Assembly: GCF_000002425.4 (NCBI RefSeq)
Contig: NC_037259.1
Coordinates: 5,175,481 to 5,239,480 of the forward strand
Direction of reading: 5' to 3'
From: Physcomitrium patens
Taxonomy: Eukaryota > Streptophyta > Bryopsida > Funariales > Funariaceae
Length of the DNA: 64,000 bases
The first letter of the stretch is position 1. Each line of letters begins with the position of its first letter. Of the stretch, positions 14,001-24,564 are shown in pieces. The position numbers were made by a program, and so were the translations under genes. The notes under the pieces were generated by a model. The model did no database searches and had not been told where the DNA came from. It worked only from the letters and a program-made list of their open reading frames with translations.

Positions 14001-17000
14001 TCTCTCAACAAAAACGACATCACGGAAATCAAATCCTTCTCCAAACCCCCTCTCTTGGTCCTCACCACCATGGAAGCCGTGTGCATTCTTTTTGGCCAAA
14101 AACCTGATTGGGACACTGCCAAAAAAGTAAACAATAACTTAATAAATCAATCAATTAATCAATCAATAAACAAATTTATTAACTTTGCTACCTGCTGCAA
14201 ATTTTTTCAATATGTTTGTGGAAGTAAATAAATGAATTAACAAATATTTAATTACACCAGTCACTAGGCAAATTTATAAAGTTATCTTGTGCATAGTCTT
14301 TCACTCTTATTTCTGTGAGAAATGATGAATTGTATTGGAAAGATATTTAATTATACATAGTTTTGCTTGGTTTTATGTGTAGGTTATGAGTGATACAGGG
14401 TTCATCAAATCCCTGATTGAGTTTGACAAAGATAATATTTCAGAAGTCATGCAGAAGAAGCTGTCAGTGTACATAAACAACCCAAATTTTCTACCAGAAT
14501 TTGTGGTGAAACAAAGCAAAGCAGCCACGAGTCTGTGTATGTGGGTGAGGGCCATGGATGTCTATGCTAATGTGTCCAAAGTTGTTGCCCCTAAAAAAAT
14601 TGTAAGCCCACTACATTTTTAATATGTGTATTTTGTAATTTGGTGAATTTGAATCCAAAATGAGATACTGTTTTGAAAAGACTTGTGAGTGCATAACAAC
14701 ATGTAAGTCTCACATTTGAAATGGTTACTTTTACAAAGATAAAGCAGTATTATAATTTATGTACTTACTAGTATACATACATACATACATATTAAACATA
14801 ATTGCTCTTGGTATCATAGGAATCTAAATAATATTAGAATTGAATTGTGCATTGCGCTTTTTGACATTATTTACAAGTGCAATTAATTGATTAATTGTTT
14901 TCTTGAAATATAAATATAAGTTCATAAAATTTTGCTCAAGAAAAGTAAACTTATAGATAAAACGAAATTAACCAATATGTTAGACTTTTGAAGGGTGGGT
15001 AATGTATTGTTGTACGTTTGCTTAATTGTAAACCTACCTGAACCAAAAAAATTATGTTTTGTTAGAATTGATCTCCATAAGTATGTATTAATACAATATT
15101 AATCTCCAGTGGTCACAATTACAATAATAATTATAATAATCACTATAGGTGTTAGCAAAAGCAGAGGCTGAGTTAATGGCTGCAGATGCCATGTTAGCAC
15201 AAAAACAAACCCAATTAGCAGAAGTTGAAGAACAAGTGAATGCATTGGTTGAAAATTTAAAACGTGTAGAAAATGATTTGGCCCAATTGAAAGGGCAAGC
15301 TCTGCTCACAGAAAATCGCTTGATCAGAGCAGGAAAATTAACAGCTGCTCTTGGTGATGAAGCCGTAAATCTCAAGTCCCCTCTCAAAATATTATTTTAA
15401 ACCAATTATATGTTTACAAAGTGGAAGGTCATATTTATACCCTCAATTGAATAGGCGAATTTTCTAAAAAATAAGGTTTCTTTGATATTTGTTTTTATTT
15501 TTGGCATTGAGATTGGAAAAAAATTTAAATTAAATTAAATGAATGACTTTGATTAGTTGAAAGCCTAATGTTCAACAAGACATTGAAATGTGTTGTTGGA
15601 TGATTAGGTGAGGTGGAAAGAAACGGCCATAAGTATTGAAGAAAAAAGGAAATTACTTGTTGGAGATGTGTTTTTATGTTGTGCATGCATTTCCTATTAT
15701 GGAGCTTTCTCTGGGGCCTACCGAGAAGTCCTTGTTGGCAATTGGATTACTTATTGCTTGGTATACACTACCACTGATTTTTTTATTTCCTTTGGTGATA
15801 AAATTAAAAGGATCCTTCATAAATTAATCACTACAAATGACAAGGTTTATTTTGATGTTAGATATTTGGAATTTGATAATTATGTTTTCTTTTACTTTGA
15901 ATGAAAAATCATGTTAGGAATCAGTGTTGATCTCAATATTGCATTTATCACTTTTCTTTTTCTTTTTTTGCCATAAAATATGTTAGATTACTAACACTGA
16001 ATGTGTTCTCAAGAAACTAAGCAAAGAACTATCTACAACACATTAATAAAAATAAAATAAAAACCTGAAATCTATAAAACACAATAAAATCAATACAAAT
16101 TTAGATGTACAATTATTATTATTATTATTATTATTATTATTTTGAACTTTAAGGTGGATTTGTAGTTAGGTTCAAGCATCAAATTAAATTTTGTTCTACA
16201 TAAAACTTGAATCCATATTTGATTCAGGAACAAAAAATACCATGCTCAGAAAATTTTACATTGCGAGGTCTGTTGGCAACACCAGTTGAGGTAAGAGAAT
16301 GGAATATTTGGGGCCTTCCAAGTGATGATGTATCAGTTGATAATGGCATTCTGGTCACTCGTGGACGTAGATGGCCTCTCATGGTAGATCCCCAAGTAAG
16401 CACACACACTTACATCCACTATTTTTATTTTGTTTTAATACATTGCACAATATATTAAAAGAATATTAAAAAAATACACATGATTTAAAATAAAATAAAA
16501 AAATACTTCTCTCGTTTAGTTTAATGTAGATTTTAGAAAATCCAACTTGGGCATTGTTGACTTGTATTGATTTTGCCTTTGGACATCTTGCAAAACTATT
16601 GAAGTCTGAATTTTAAAGTGTTTTTGTAAATTCAGTCCATCATTTATTGAGAAGAAAAGTAGCTTAAGATTTTCAATGGTCAGAATAAAAATGATGACAA
16701 TATCACAATGATTTTATTGCAGGGTCAAGCAAATAGTTGGATAAAAGCAATGGAAAGCAAGAATGGGTTGAGAGTTGTGCGGCTGACGGACATAAATTTG
16801 TTGAGAATTTTAGAAAGCAGCATCCGGCTTGGGAATCCTGTACTACTTGAAGATATTGGAGACACTCTTGATCCAGCTTTAGAACCCATTCTTCAAAAAC
16901 AAGTTTGATTATCCCCCTACACCATTTAACTATAACTTTATTTAAATCAAAGTAAAGGATTTAAAAAGAACCAAATGTTATTACATGTCATTGAATCATG

Positions 17001-18674
17001 ACAAAAACAATAATTTGATTTGTATTATTTACTTATTCATTTTATCAACTACAAACAAACAAAAAAAAAAAAAAAAAAACTAACTAACTATCTAACAAAT
17101 AATAATTTCATGTATTTATGTTTTAACTCTTTGACCACAGATATTTTTTAAGCAAGGAAGGTGGCTCATACGAATGGGAGACACAGATGTGGACTATGAC
17201 CACAACTTCAAATTATATATGACAACCAAAGTAGCGAATCCACATTACATGCCAGATGTTTGCATCAAAGTGACACTTGTGAACTTCATTGTCACAATGA
17301 GAGGATTGGAAGACCAACTATTGGGTGAGGTTGTGAGAAAGGAAAGATCCGACTTAGAGGAGCAAAATGACCGACTTGTCATCTCGATAAGTAGTGATAA
17401 AAAACAACTCAAAGACCTTGAGGACAAGATATTGAAAATGTTGAAAGAAAGTGAAGGGAATATTTTAGACAACATGGTTCTCATCAACACCTTAGAAATC
17501 TCCAAAGTGACTTCGGGGATTATCACAGAGCGTGTCAAACAAGCTGAAGTCACCGAGCAAGAGATTAGGGCAGCCCGGGAATTATATCGCATAGTTGCCA
17601 ACCGTGGATCTATATTGTATTTTGTGATTAGTGATCTTGCTTTGATTGACTCAATGTATCAATACTCATTAACATTCTTTAATCACATGTTCAATCTTTG
17701 TATAGACTTGGCTCCAAAAGCCGATGGATTGAATGAACGATTGGATATCTTAGTCCACTTCATAACCGAGTATATGTACTTCAATGTTAGCCGAGGATTG
17801 TTTGAAGAGCATAAACTCACCTTCTCATTCCTCATTTGCACCACTATTATGCACCACAGTGGGTCAATTAATCCTTTGGAATGGAGGTTCTTTCTATTAT
17901 ATGCTGCAGGTGCTGATCCCCGCAAAGGCTCCCTACAAAAACCAAATGTGGATTGGATCCCTGAGAAAGTTTGGACCAACCTTTTGCTTTTGGAAGAGAT
18001 ACCCACCCGCACTTTTCAAACATTGTGTGCTGTAAGTTTTTCATTCTCAATTACCTTTTTTTAATTTTTAATTTTAATTTTATATTTTCTTTTTTTATTT
18101 AATGTAAAGTATGATGGCACTAGTTTTTATTGCTGTTTTATGATGGATTAATCACATGGAGCTTTTTTCAAACTATTTTATGTGAAACCCCATAACTGAT
18201 TGTGACATAGATTCAGACATTTCAATTCATGAAACAAGATTGAATTTTCAAAATTATAGGATCTAACAGATTACTCATTATTTTTTCTTGTTTTGAATAT
18301 TTTATCAAAGTTAATTGAAGAGTAATGTTACGTTTTTAGTTTATATTTACTATTTAGAATGCATACAGAATAATCAAAATTTGAAATAGCTTTAGAGTGT
18401 TACATTCAGATGCTAAACAAACTTTTGTGCATCTGTTGTAGCTTAAATTCATTGACATACAATGAAATGAATGTATATATGTACAAAACATGTTGCCTTT
18501 TAGATAGATGTCTTTTTCTTTTTATAGATTGTTTTGGAACTTTCTTAAGTCCATCATTATAATCACAAAACACCTCCAAATTAGTGACTCATGTCACACA
18601 ATGCACACATTTCGAAAAAAAAAAAAAAAAAAATCTTAGTATGAAAATTTTCTTCAACAAAAAATAAAAATGAC

Positions 18675-18708
<34 letters not shown>

Positions 18709-21700
18709 TAGAAATTTAACAACTTTCATGTGAAACAAACCAAAATTGGATAGGTAATTGACTTATAGAAATAACTTTTCACTGAAACAGTGTTGTATCT
18801 GTTACTTAATTGTGATATTCTTTATTTCTTTCTTACTATGTTTTAAATTAACAATTGAATATGACTGAGACAGAAGTAAAAAATTTCAATTCCAACACAA
18901 AAACCAACCCATTGCAAACCACCAGTTATGTTAACCATAAAAACCAAAATCAATCATCTTTCCACTATTTGTTGCAACTATTCCCTGCAACTCCCAAAAC
19001 AAAATTAGTTTCACATTGACATCAAAAACCTGCTGTTGAATCATATGAATGCATATTAAATATTAAAAAAATAACAAAAAAATGTTAATGTATATGGCTT
19101 CAGGGCATAGCCAAAGACCCAGAGATATGGAAGCCTATATTTGTTCACTCGGACCCCCACATGCAACCCATGCCAGGGATATGGTGCACGGATGTAACCC
19201 TATTTCAGTGGCTCATGTTGCTGAAAGTCATCCGCGAGGAAAAGCTTCTCTTTGCTTGCGAGCTCTTCATTAGCAAAGAGCTGGGCAAGCAATACATTGG
19301 GTCCAAGCCCCTTTTGCTTGATGATGTGTTTCCCGATTCATCCAATGTGACCCCCATCATATTCATCCTCTCAACAGGGGCGGATCCATCTGGAATGCTA
19401 CAGCGGTTTGGAGACAAGCAAGAAAGGCGTGCAGGAGAACGCCTCCACATGATATCCCTTGGTCAAGGGCAAGGCCCTATTGCAGAAACCCTAATTTCTC
19501 AAGCCAAGCGCTCTGGCGATTGGGTTTGCTTGCAAAATTGCCATCTTGCGAGCTCATGGATGACACCCATGGAACGCATCATAGAACGGTTCTCGTCCGA
19601 CCGCAATGAAATCCATGTGGAGTTTCGCCTCTGGCTCACCTCCTTGCCCTCATCCAAGTTCCCCGTCTCAGTTCTCCAAGTGAGCCACTTCTTCCCCTCC
19701 CCCCTTGTTTGTTTGCACACCATTTTTCTCCATGCTTTTACATCTTCATGGGGTTGTTTAAGGTTCTTCATGCATGTGAGAATACATGTATTGACAAATT
19801 TGAACATGTTTGAATAGAATGGGATCAAGCTCACCAATGAACCTCCCAAAGGGTGCAAAGCAAATCTTTTGCAAACATATGCAAGCTTTGGGGATGAATT
19901 TGTGGAAACATGCTCTAAAAGAGCACCTTGGAAGAAATTGATGTTTTGTATCTCTTTCTTTCACGCTGGTGTGTAACTCTCAACTTTTTCCTTTTTCTTT
20001 ACTTTTGCTTGTTACTTCATTGTATTTTCTTTTACTTTTTCTTAGGTTTAATTTGGTTGTTTTGGTACCCAGTGTATGAAATCTGGAGTTAATTCATTTT
20101 GATTGTTGGTTTTAGATGTCCTGCATCCACCTTGGTATAAATATTTTTTAAATGAAATATCTGTGAAAATGTGGTTTTGTATTGACAGGTTTAATATTTT
20201 TTGAACCATTGATTAGTGTCAATTTTCTAAAATTTACATCATCACACTCACATAATTTTTAGAGTTTTTACTTGTTTCTTCTTTGACAAGTGAACTAAAG
20301 AAAAGAGAGAGAAAAGATGTATTACAATTTAGATGTGTGTTAGATAATTGAAGGTTTTAGTTTTAAATATTTTTTTTCAATGAAAGGAATATAATTTTTA
20401 CAGAAAGAAAGAAAGAAAAAATTCATTGTGATGTAAAAATAAAACAAAATAAAAAATAAAAAAATCTATTTCAAAGGAATTTAATAAATTTAATATATTA
20501 TTGAATTTAACATGAGATGGTTCTCAAAGACCAAGGATATTTACTTGATTATTCACTTATTTGTTTTAATTGCCTCTTTCTGTCTTCATTTTTTTTTTTT
20601 TTTTTCCCCTTTATCCCAAAATTATGAACATTGAATACCACATCTTTTTCAATCATATATTATAATATCATTTGATAATTTTTCATACTTTTATAGTTTA
20701 AAAATGGAATTTTGAAAGGTTTATAGGTCTGAAATTATTATTCTGAAGTTTTGCACATATCTTTCATAATATCTCCATTTTGTTGAAGGCTTAACTTGAG
20801 AATTTAACTCATAACTAAAATTTTATTATTTTTAAATGAGAAAAGACATAAACCTGAACACGATGGCTGTATATATTTTTAATATTAAAAAACTCAATGA
20901 ATGAATTAGTGAAGGGTTGTTTCACCAATGTGATTTTGATGTTATTCATAGTTTGAATAGCTCATACATTTAATGGACTATAATCAACTGATAGTAAAAT
21001 ATCAAAATAATTTGTAATTTTTAAAGTCAAAAAGTATTGCAAGTGAAATAATCCAGAAGATTTTATCCAGAAGATTTCAATTTTTTAAAGTCTGAAATGA
21101 AATTTCAACATGGAAATCTGAAGTTGATGTTGCTAGAAATTCACTAAACATGTAATAATCAACTTTTTTTAATCTCTCTTGTGAACATGTCAAAAAATCA
21201 GTTATACAAGAAAGGAGGAAATTTGGACCATTGGGATGGAACATAAAGTATGATTTCAACAACAGTGATTTAGAGTGTGCACTTTGTACATTGTTCATGT
21301 TTTTGGAGGAGCAAGAAGAAATCCCTTGGCCTGCATTGCTCTATGTGACAGGTTGATTTCCTTATTACCAAACTTTCTTTATATATATATATATATATAT
21401 GAATAAAGTTTATTCTAGCACATGCACACACATAATCAAATACTAGCACTCTAAGTCATTCAAGTTGTTAATAGCAGATCAAATCTAATGAAAGCATTTC
21501 AAATTCACTTTATACACCTCAAAATCTACACAATGTGTTATCATGCCTTGCAGTCTCTTCTTCTAACTTTTCCACTCACAATGATAAAAGTTATCACAAA
21601 TTTTTAATTTTTTTTATTAAAAAGTAAAGAATTAAGAATTAAAACCAAGATTGAGTTAAAATGCAATAAAAGCTCAACAAATCATGATCATAATCATTCA

Positions 21701-23209
21701 ATACCCTAATTGACATGAAAAAACATAAAAAAATAAATGAAATAGGAGAAATCAATTATGGAGGGAGAGTTACGGACGACCTAGACCGACGGTGCCTCAT
21801 GAGTAACCTTCGACACTTTTACAACCCAGTGGTCCTTGTAGACAGCTACAAGTTTACAAACTCAGGCATCTACAAACCACCACAAGAAGGGGTCCGACTT
21901 GATTATATAGAATACATCAGGTCATTGCCAAATAGTGAAGGACCAGATGTGTTTGGAATGCACGAGAATGCATTGATAACATTCCAACTCCAAGAAAGCA
22001 ACAAGATATCAAATGTGATCTCAAGCATTCAACCACGAGCAAGTGGGGGAAGCAGAGGAAAGAGCCCCGATGAAGCTGTGGGCAATCTCGCACAACACAT
22101 TGCCCTTAATTTGCCGAGTGCCTTGGACCCCCTCCTTGCCAAGCAAGCTGTGGCAACCTCTCCTTCTGGGATTAGCTCGCCTATGAGCTCGCTCACAGTG
22201 GTTCTTTTTCAAGTGGGTTTTTACTATTTTTATTTTTGTTATTGTAACAAATATTGTAGCAACATTCCTCATATAAAAAGTAACATAGAACCTTATATAT
22301 AAATATCTAATTAAGGACTTTGATTGATGTTGAAATACATTAGTAAACTGAATGTGAAATAATAGGAGTTAAGAGAATTCAAATACCTTTGATATAATTT
22401 ACATGTGTGTATACATGGGTAAAATTTTGAAGCTTTGGTTATATATATATATATATATATAAGTATACACACAAATAGATACGTAAAATATTTAGGAATT
22501 TAACAAACAGAGTGAGAAAAAGTGCAGGAATGTGAAAGGTTCAATAAACTATTAAGAGTGATGGTGTTCACATTAGCTGAATTGCAACGCGCAATCAAAG
22601 GATTGGTTGTTATGTCTGCTGAATTAGAAAGCATGTTTAACAACTTTTTATCAAATCAAGTACGACAACAAGATTAACTCAGAATAAAACCAAAAAACAA
22701 TTCTCTCTTTTAACTATTATAATCCAATTTTGCAATACATTATGTACAATTTCTAGCACACAAACTACAAATATATGTAAATCTAAGGAAAAATCATGAT
22801 GATGATCGAATTATTGTGCATGTCATAATATCTAACAAAAAAATCACACTAAAGAAATTCCACTTCAAGGACTCAACATAAACTTTAAACATTAGCATTA
22901 ATTACAATAATGATAATAATAATAACAAGAATCAATGATGAAAATTATTTGAAAATTTTATAAAATGAAGATTTGAATGATTGACTTTAGGTTCCCGAAC
23001 TATGGAAATCAGTGGCTTATCCATCGTTGAAGCCGCTTGCATCATGGATGATAGATTATCATAAGCGGATGGATTTCATGCTGACGTGGATTTTAACAGG
23101 AGAGCCCAAGTCATTTTGGCTTCCTGGGTTTTATTTTCCTCAGGTATTGAATGGCTTTGCAAATATTAATGCACTCCCTCAACTCTTAAATCATTGATTG
23201 AATGAATGA

Positions 23210-23245
<36 letters not shown>

Positions 23246-23808
23246 ATATATATGAACAATAATAGAAATTGTGATTTTTTTTATATTTAGTTTGTTATGG
23301 GAGAGTAATACTAAATATCAAGTTGAAATGTTTTATACAAAATAGTATATCATATTTATGTCTATCCATTATTTTAGTTAGTTTATATAGGTGACCACCT
23401 TCCAGTTAAAGAAATGACTTGAATGCTGTTTTCTGTGTTATCATTTGAAGAATGAAATTGACATGGAAAGTTGAAAACTTGTTATGGATTGAAAAATTGC
23501 AAAAGGTCTTTAGAGACTAGTTTTTTCAAATATTTACCAAATGAGACTTTGATGAAAATGATTTGATAAATTTATTTTTTCACTCCAACTCTTTATTCAA
23601 ATCCAAGATTTATTTGTGTTTATAGTTCTTGAAACAAGCTAATTATTGCATTACCAAGAAATAAACACAAAAATTTCACATTTTAATTAATTATTATATA
23701 TTTTTTTATTTTTTTTAGATTCCAGCAAATATAAACATATTAAGTGTTAATTTAATAAATAAATAATAAAAAACATTGGACCTATTGTATTTTTTTATAA
23801 TTTTTAGG

Positions 23809-23859
<51 letters not shown>

Positions 23860-24564
23860 ATTGACACAAAGACACCATCAATAATGTTTCATGTATTTCA
23901 TGAGTCTGCTTAACAATTACTATGAATGATAAATCAACAAACAAGCATAAGACTATGTACAGAAATTGAAGTTAATGACTAATTCAACTTTCATGTATTT
24001 TGAAAAATCTTGTAGGGATTTATGACAGGGGCATTGCAAACACATGCTCGAAAGTATAAAATCCCTATTGATACATTGAGTTTTAGTTTCTCCGTCCTCC
24101 AAACAGAAAATGAAAATGAACTTCAAGAGGCACCCGAAAATGGGATCTACATCTACGGTCTCTATCTTGATGGCGCTCGTTGGAACCGTGATGGGCATTT
24201 CTTAGCAAAAGCCAATTCAGGTATTTTATATTCTAATTGAAACAATACAATTATTGCCACTAATAATATCAAGTTTTCAATTCAAAAACATGAGAAGTGA
24301 AAAATGTGATAAAAATTATCTGAATTTTCAGGTGAAATGTATTCAAAGCTTCCAGTGCTACATTTCATACCCATGGTCAATTATGTACCACCAGCAGCAA
24401 ATTACGAGTGCCCACTTTACAAAACGCATGTGAGAGCAGGAGTTTTGACAACAACGGGAGCATCATCCAATTACATTTTGAACCTAAGCCTAAATATTGA
24501 CCCTCTCACATTTCCAGACTTTTGGATTTTACAAGGAGTGGCTTCATTGTGCCAAGTTGTGTGA
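512..24564 (+). CDS. Axonemal dynein heavy chain (partial, 35 exons)
   Basis: Motor subunit of a ciliary/flagellar dynein, which walks on axonemal microtubules using ATP. Thirty-five exons joined by GT-AG introns (111-1233 nt) keep one reading frame for 3,135 codons and end at TGA 24562-24564. Seen in order: linker (residues 1-390 of the partial protein), AAA1 with Walker A GPAGTGKT (about 468) and Walker [10 protein letters not shown] (about 518), AAA2 GPTGGGKT (about 749), AAA3 GVSGVGKS (about 1102), AAA4 GVGGSGKQ (about 1455), stalk coiled coil and microtubule-binding tip (about 1720-1985), AAA5, AAA6 and the C-terminal domain. Single-headed inner-arm chains are about 4000 residues long, so roughly 900-1000 N-terminal residues lie upstream. 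Wording around AAA3 resembles the DNAH6-like inner-arm group, but subclass is uncertain. No stop or frameshift was found, so the gene looks functional. Exons are clearly richer in GC than introns. Confidence 0.95.
825..955 (+). CDS. Dynein heavy chain exon 2
   Basis: Linker residues about 48-91 ([20 protein letters not shown]). Donor AAG|GTATCC, ending after two bases of an Arg codon completed by exon 3. Confidence 0.85.
1216..1434 (+). CDS. Dynein heavy chain exon 3
   Basis: Linker residues about 91-164 with the family signature [16 protein letters not shown]. Donor AG|GTGG; the split Arg codon is finished by exon 4. Confidence 0.93.
1575..1795 (+). CDS. Dynein heavy chain exon 4
   Basis: Linker residues about 164-237: PNALQSG, then [14 protein letters not shown], a well conserved dynein linker motif. 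Ends in phase 1 before GTAAT. Confidence 0.95.
2217..2385 (+). CDS. Dynein heavy chain exon 5
   Basis: Linker residues about 238-293 ([19 protein letters not shown], then SSEGERI and NVENWL). The acceptor follows a pyrimidine tract ending TTTCAG. Confidence 0.92.
2451..2560. repeat. Compound (CA)n-(TA)n-(CT)n-(AT)n microsatellite
   Basis: Intron 5 holds (CA) at 2451-2470, (TA) at 2474-2501, (CT) at about 2516-2530 and (AT) at 2531-2560. It produces long Ile/Tyr stretches in shadow frames. Confidence 0.95.
2699..2792 (+). CDS. Dynein heavy chain exon 6
   Basis: Linker residues about 294-325 ([15 protein letters not shown]), phase 0 at its end. The adjoining intron holds a CA/TA/CT microsatellite cluster. 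Confidence 0.9.
3277..3479 (+). CDS. Dynein heavy chain exon 7
   Basis: End of the linker, residues about 326-392 ([36 protein letters not shown]). Ends in phase 2, completed by exon 8 to read [19 protein letters not shown]. Confidence 0.95.
3709..4033 (+). CDS. Dynein heavy chain exon 8 (AAA1 P-loop)
   Basis: Start of AAA1, the main ATPase site. Contains [20 protein letters not shown] and the Walker A loop [10 protein letters not shown] (3932-3961), then [10 protein letters not shown]. All the loop residues expected for nucleotide binding are present. Confidence 0.97.
4331..4655 (+). CDS. Dynein heavy chain exon 9 (AAA1 Walker B)
   Basis: AAA1 continued: MGKFFAGL, the Walker B strand [10 protein letters not shown] with its catalytic Glu, sensor-like [17 protein letters not shown], and [11 protein letters not shown]. 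Ends in phase 1. Confidence 0.97.
5193..5456 (+). CDS. Dynein heavy chain exon 10
   Basis: End of AAA1: [32 protein letters not shown], and the [19 protein letters not shown] segment. Phase 1 at both ends. Confidence 0.95.
6119..6798 (+). CDS. Dynein heavy chain exon 11 (AAA2)
   Basis: Second largest exon (680 nt). Holds the whole AAA2 core: P-loop GPTGGGKT (6271-6294), [19 protein letters not shown] and [17 protein letters not shown]. An open frame runs upstream to 6022, but those residues are intron, because the conserved reading [14 protein letters not shown] needs the acceptor at 6117-6118. Confidence 0.95.
7145..7525 (+). CDS. Dynein heavy chain exon 12
   Basis: Connector from AAA2 to AAA3, residues about 925-1051 ([23 protein letters not shown]). 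Phase 0 at both ends. Confidence 0.92.
7732..8004 (+). CDS. Dynein heavy chain exon 13 (AAA3 P-loop)
   Basis: AAA3 start: [21 protein letters not shown] and Walker A GVSGVGKS (7882-7905). The acceptor is placed after TGTAG (7731), since the in-frame stop there rules out an earlier start. Confidence 0.88.
8670..8924 (+). CDS. Dynein heavy chain exon 14 (AAA3 Walker B)
   Basis: AAA3: [12 protein letters not shown] (Walker B), [16 protein letters not shown], and sensor [11 protein letters not shown]. Follows the long intron 8005-8669. Confidence 0.96.
9341..9598 (+). CDS. Dynein heavy chain exon 15
   Basis: AAA3 C-terminal half: [17 protein letters not shown], then [15 protein letters not shown]. 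Relatively GC-rich for this locus. Confidence 0.96.
9704..9724. repeat. (TA)n microsatellite, intron 15
   Basis: Uninterrupted TA repeat shortly upstream of exon 16. Confidence 0.9.
9773..10033 (+). CDS. Dynein heavy chain exon 16
   Basis: AAA3-AAA4 connection ([20 protein letters not shown]). Ends DRRYEQ before GTATT, phase 0. Confidence 0.94.
10511..10817 (+). CDS. Dynein heavy chain exon 17 (AAA4 P-loop)
   Basis: AAA4 start: [20 protein letters not shown], Walker [13 protein letters not shown] (about 10676-10711), ELTKGYG. Ends in phase 1 before the 1.2-kb intron 17. Confidence 0.96.
10818..12026 (+). other. Intron 17 (1.2 kb)
   Basis: Long AT-rich intron with two (TA)n arrays (10839-10867 and 11040-11066) and a (TTTTA)n stretch near 11751-11775. 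No coding exon or transposon recognised; exons 17 and 18 join directly in the conserved dynein reading. Confidence 0.8.
10839..10867. repeat. (TA)n microsatellite, intron 17
   Basis: TA array 22 nt after the donor of exon 17; a second array lies at 11040-11066 in the same intron. Confidence 0.9.
12027..12430 (+). CDS. Dynein heavy chain exon 18 (AAA4 Walker B)
   Basis: AAA4: [62 protein letters not shown], all diagnostic of dynein AAA4. The acceptor GAAG|GC at 12025-12026 restores the Gly codon begun in exon 17. Confidence 0.95.
12647..12700. repeat. (TA)n-(TG)n microsatellite, intron 18
   Basis: TA repeat (12647-12666) passing into a TG repeat (about 12671-12700). The TA-next-to-TG pattern recurs at 23211-23252 and 23812-23859. 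Confidence 0.9.
12754..12996 (+). CDS. Dynein heavy chain exon 19
   Basis: End of AAA4 and base of the stalk: [20 protein letters not shown] followed by a helical, coiled-coil-like segment. Confidence 0.94.
13284..13382 (+). CDS. Dynein heavy chain exon 20 (stalk CC1)
   Basis: Small exon (33 codons) in the first stalk helix ([20 protein letters not shown]). Phase 0 on both sides. Confidence 0.92.
13660..13749. repeat. 16-bp inverted repeat in intron 20
   Basis: CTTTCAGGCATTTCTC (13660-13675) is perfectly repeated in reverse complement at 13734-13749, with a 58-nt AT-rich loop. It could form a hairpin in the pre-mRNA. Function unknown. Confidence 0.8.
13866..14126 (+). CDS. Dynein heavy chain exon 21 (CC1 to stalk tip)
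   Basis: Second half of the first stalk helix ([15 protein letters not shown]) and [14 protein letters not shown], the proline hinge leading into the microtubule-binding domain (MEAVCILFG). Confidence 0.95.
14383..14601 (+). CDS. Dynein heavy chain exon 22 (microtubule-binding tip)
   Basis: Microtubule-binding domain: [20 protein letters not shown] and the [17 protein letters not shown] helix. Spacing with exon 21 matches the family, so no exon is missing. Confidence 0.94.
15149..15364 (+). CDS. Dynein heavy chain exon 23 (stalk CC2)
   Basis: Return helix of the stalk coiled coil, rich in Ala, Glu, Gln and Leu heptads ([20 protein letters not shown]). Donor GCC|GTAAAT at 15365; the open frame beyond it is intron. 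Confidence 0.94.
15608..15760 (+). CDS. Dynein heavy chain exon 24
   Basis: End of CC2 and start of AAA5 ([24 protein letters not shown]). Donor TTG|GTATAC, giving the conserved join to [10 protein letters not shown] in exon 25. Confidence 0.93.
16228..16395 (+). CDS. Dynein heavy chain exon 25 (AAA5)
   Basis: AAA5: [29 protein letters not shown] and RWPLMVDPQ, a highly conserved dynein segment. Confidence 0.96.
16723..16902 (+). CDS. Dynein heavy chain exon 26 (AAA5)
   Basis: AAA5 continued: [11 protein letters not shown] and [20 protein letters not shown], ending LEPILQKQ. Phase 0 on both sides. Confidence 0.96.
17141..18031 (+). CDS. Dynein heavy chain exon 27 (AAA5-AAA6)
   Basis: Largest exon (891 nt, 297 codons). 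Contains [40 protein letters not shown], a charged helix and the start of the AAA6 region ([19 protein letters not shown]). Confidence 0.97.
18032..19103 (+). other. Intron 27 (1.07 kb)
   Basis: AT-rich, with a poly(A) run at about 18616-18633 and a (TA)n array at 18676-18705. Nothing coding recognised. The acceptor is CTTCAG|GGC at 19103/19104. Confidence 0.8.
18676..18705. repeat. (TA)n microsatellite, intron 27
   Basis: About 15 TA units, uninterrupted. Confidence 0.9.
19104..19679 (+). CDS. Dynein heavy chain exon 28 (AAA6)
   Basis: AAA6 and following: [44 protein letters not shown] and [19 protein letters not shown]. The most GC-rich exon of the gene. Confidence 0.97.
19818..19968 (+). 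CDS. Dynein heavy chain exon 29
   Basis: Starts [19 protein letters not shown], a strong dynein motif, and ends ISFFHA plus one base of the next Val codon. Confidence 0.96.
19969..21201 (+). other. Intron 29 (1.23 kb)
   Basis: The longest intron of the visible gene. AT-rich with homopolymer T and A runs; no ORF, TE termini or RNA gene recognised. Confidence 0.8.
21202..21351 (+). CDS. Dynein heavy chain exon 30
   Basis: Codes for [20 protein letters not shown], the family motif after AAA6, to LLYVTG across the next junction. Confidence 0.96.
21746..22212 (+). CDS. Dynein heavy chain exon 31
   Basis: C-terminal region: [30 protein letters not shown] and [19 protein letters not shown]. Reads straight on from exon 30 in phase 1. 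Confidence 0.96.
22528..22659 (+). CDS. Dynein heavy chain exon 32
   Basis: Forty-four codons ([30 protein letters not shown]), the helical C-terminal segment that precedes the AYPSLKPL motif. It contains no ATG-started open frame of any length and is recognised from phase and homology. Confidence 0.92.
22991..23143 (+). CDS. Dynein heavy chain exon 33
   Basis: [19 protein letters not shown] and [15 protein letters not shown], both signature motifs of the dynein C-terminal domain. Confidence 0.96.
23211..23252. repeat. (TA)n-(TG)n-(TA)n microsatellite, intron 33
   Basis: TA repeat, TG repeat, then TA again. Confidence 0.9.
23812..23859. repeat. (TA)n-(TG)n microsatellite, intron 33
   Basis: Second TA-TG compound array in the same intron, about 150 nt upstream of exon 34. 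Confidence 0.9.
24016..24220 (+). CDS. Dynein heavy chain exon 34
   Basis: [21 protein letters not shown] and the [14 protein letters not shown] motif. Phase 1 at its end. Confidence 0.96.
24332..24564 (+). CDS. Dynein heavy chain exon 35 (last)
   Basis: C-terminus: [28 protein letters not shown] and [14 protein letters not shown], then TGA. The length and ending match those of full-length axonemal heavy chains, so the 3' end is not truncated. Confidence 0.96.

Noticed and set aside
19082-19273. ATG-started frame overlapping exon 28
   Set aside because: Different frame from dynein; the AAA6 reading with the acceptor at 19103 explains the region.
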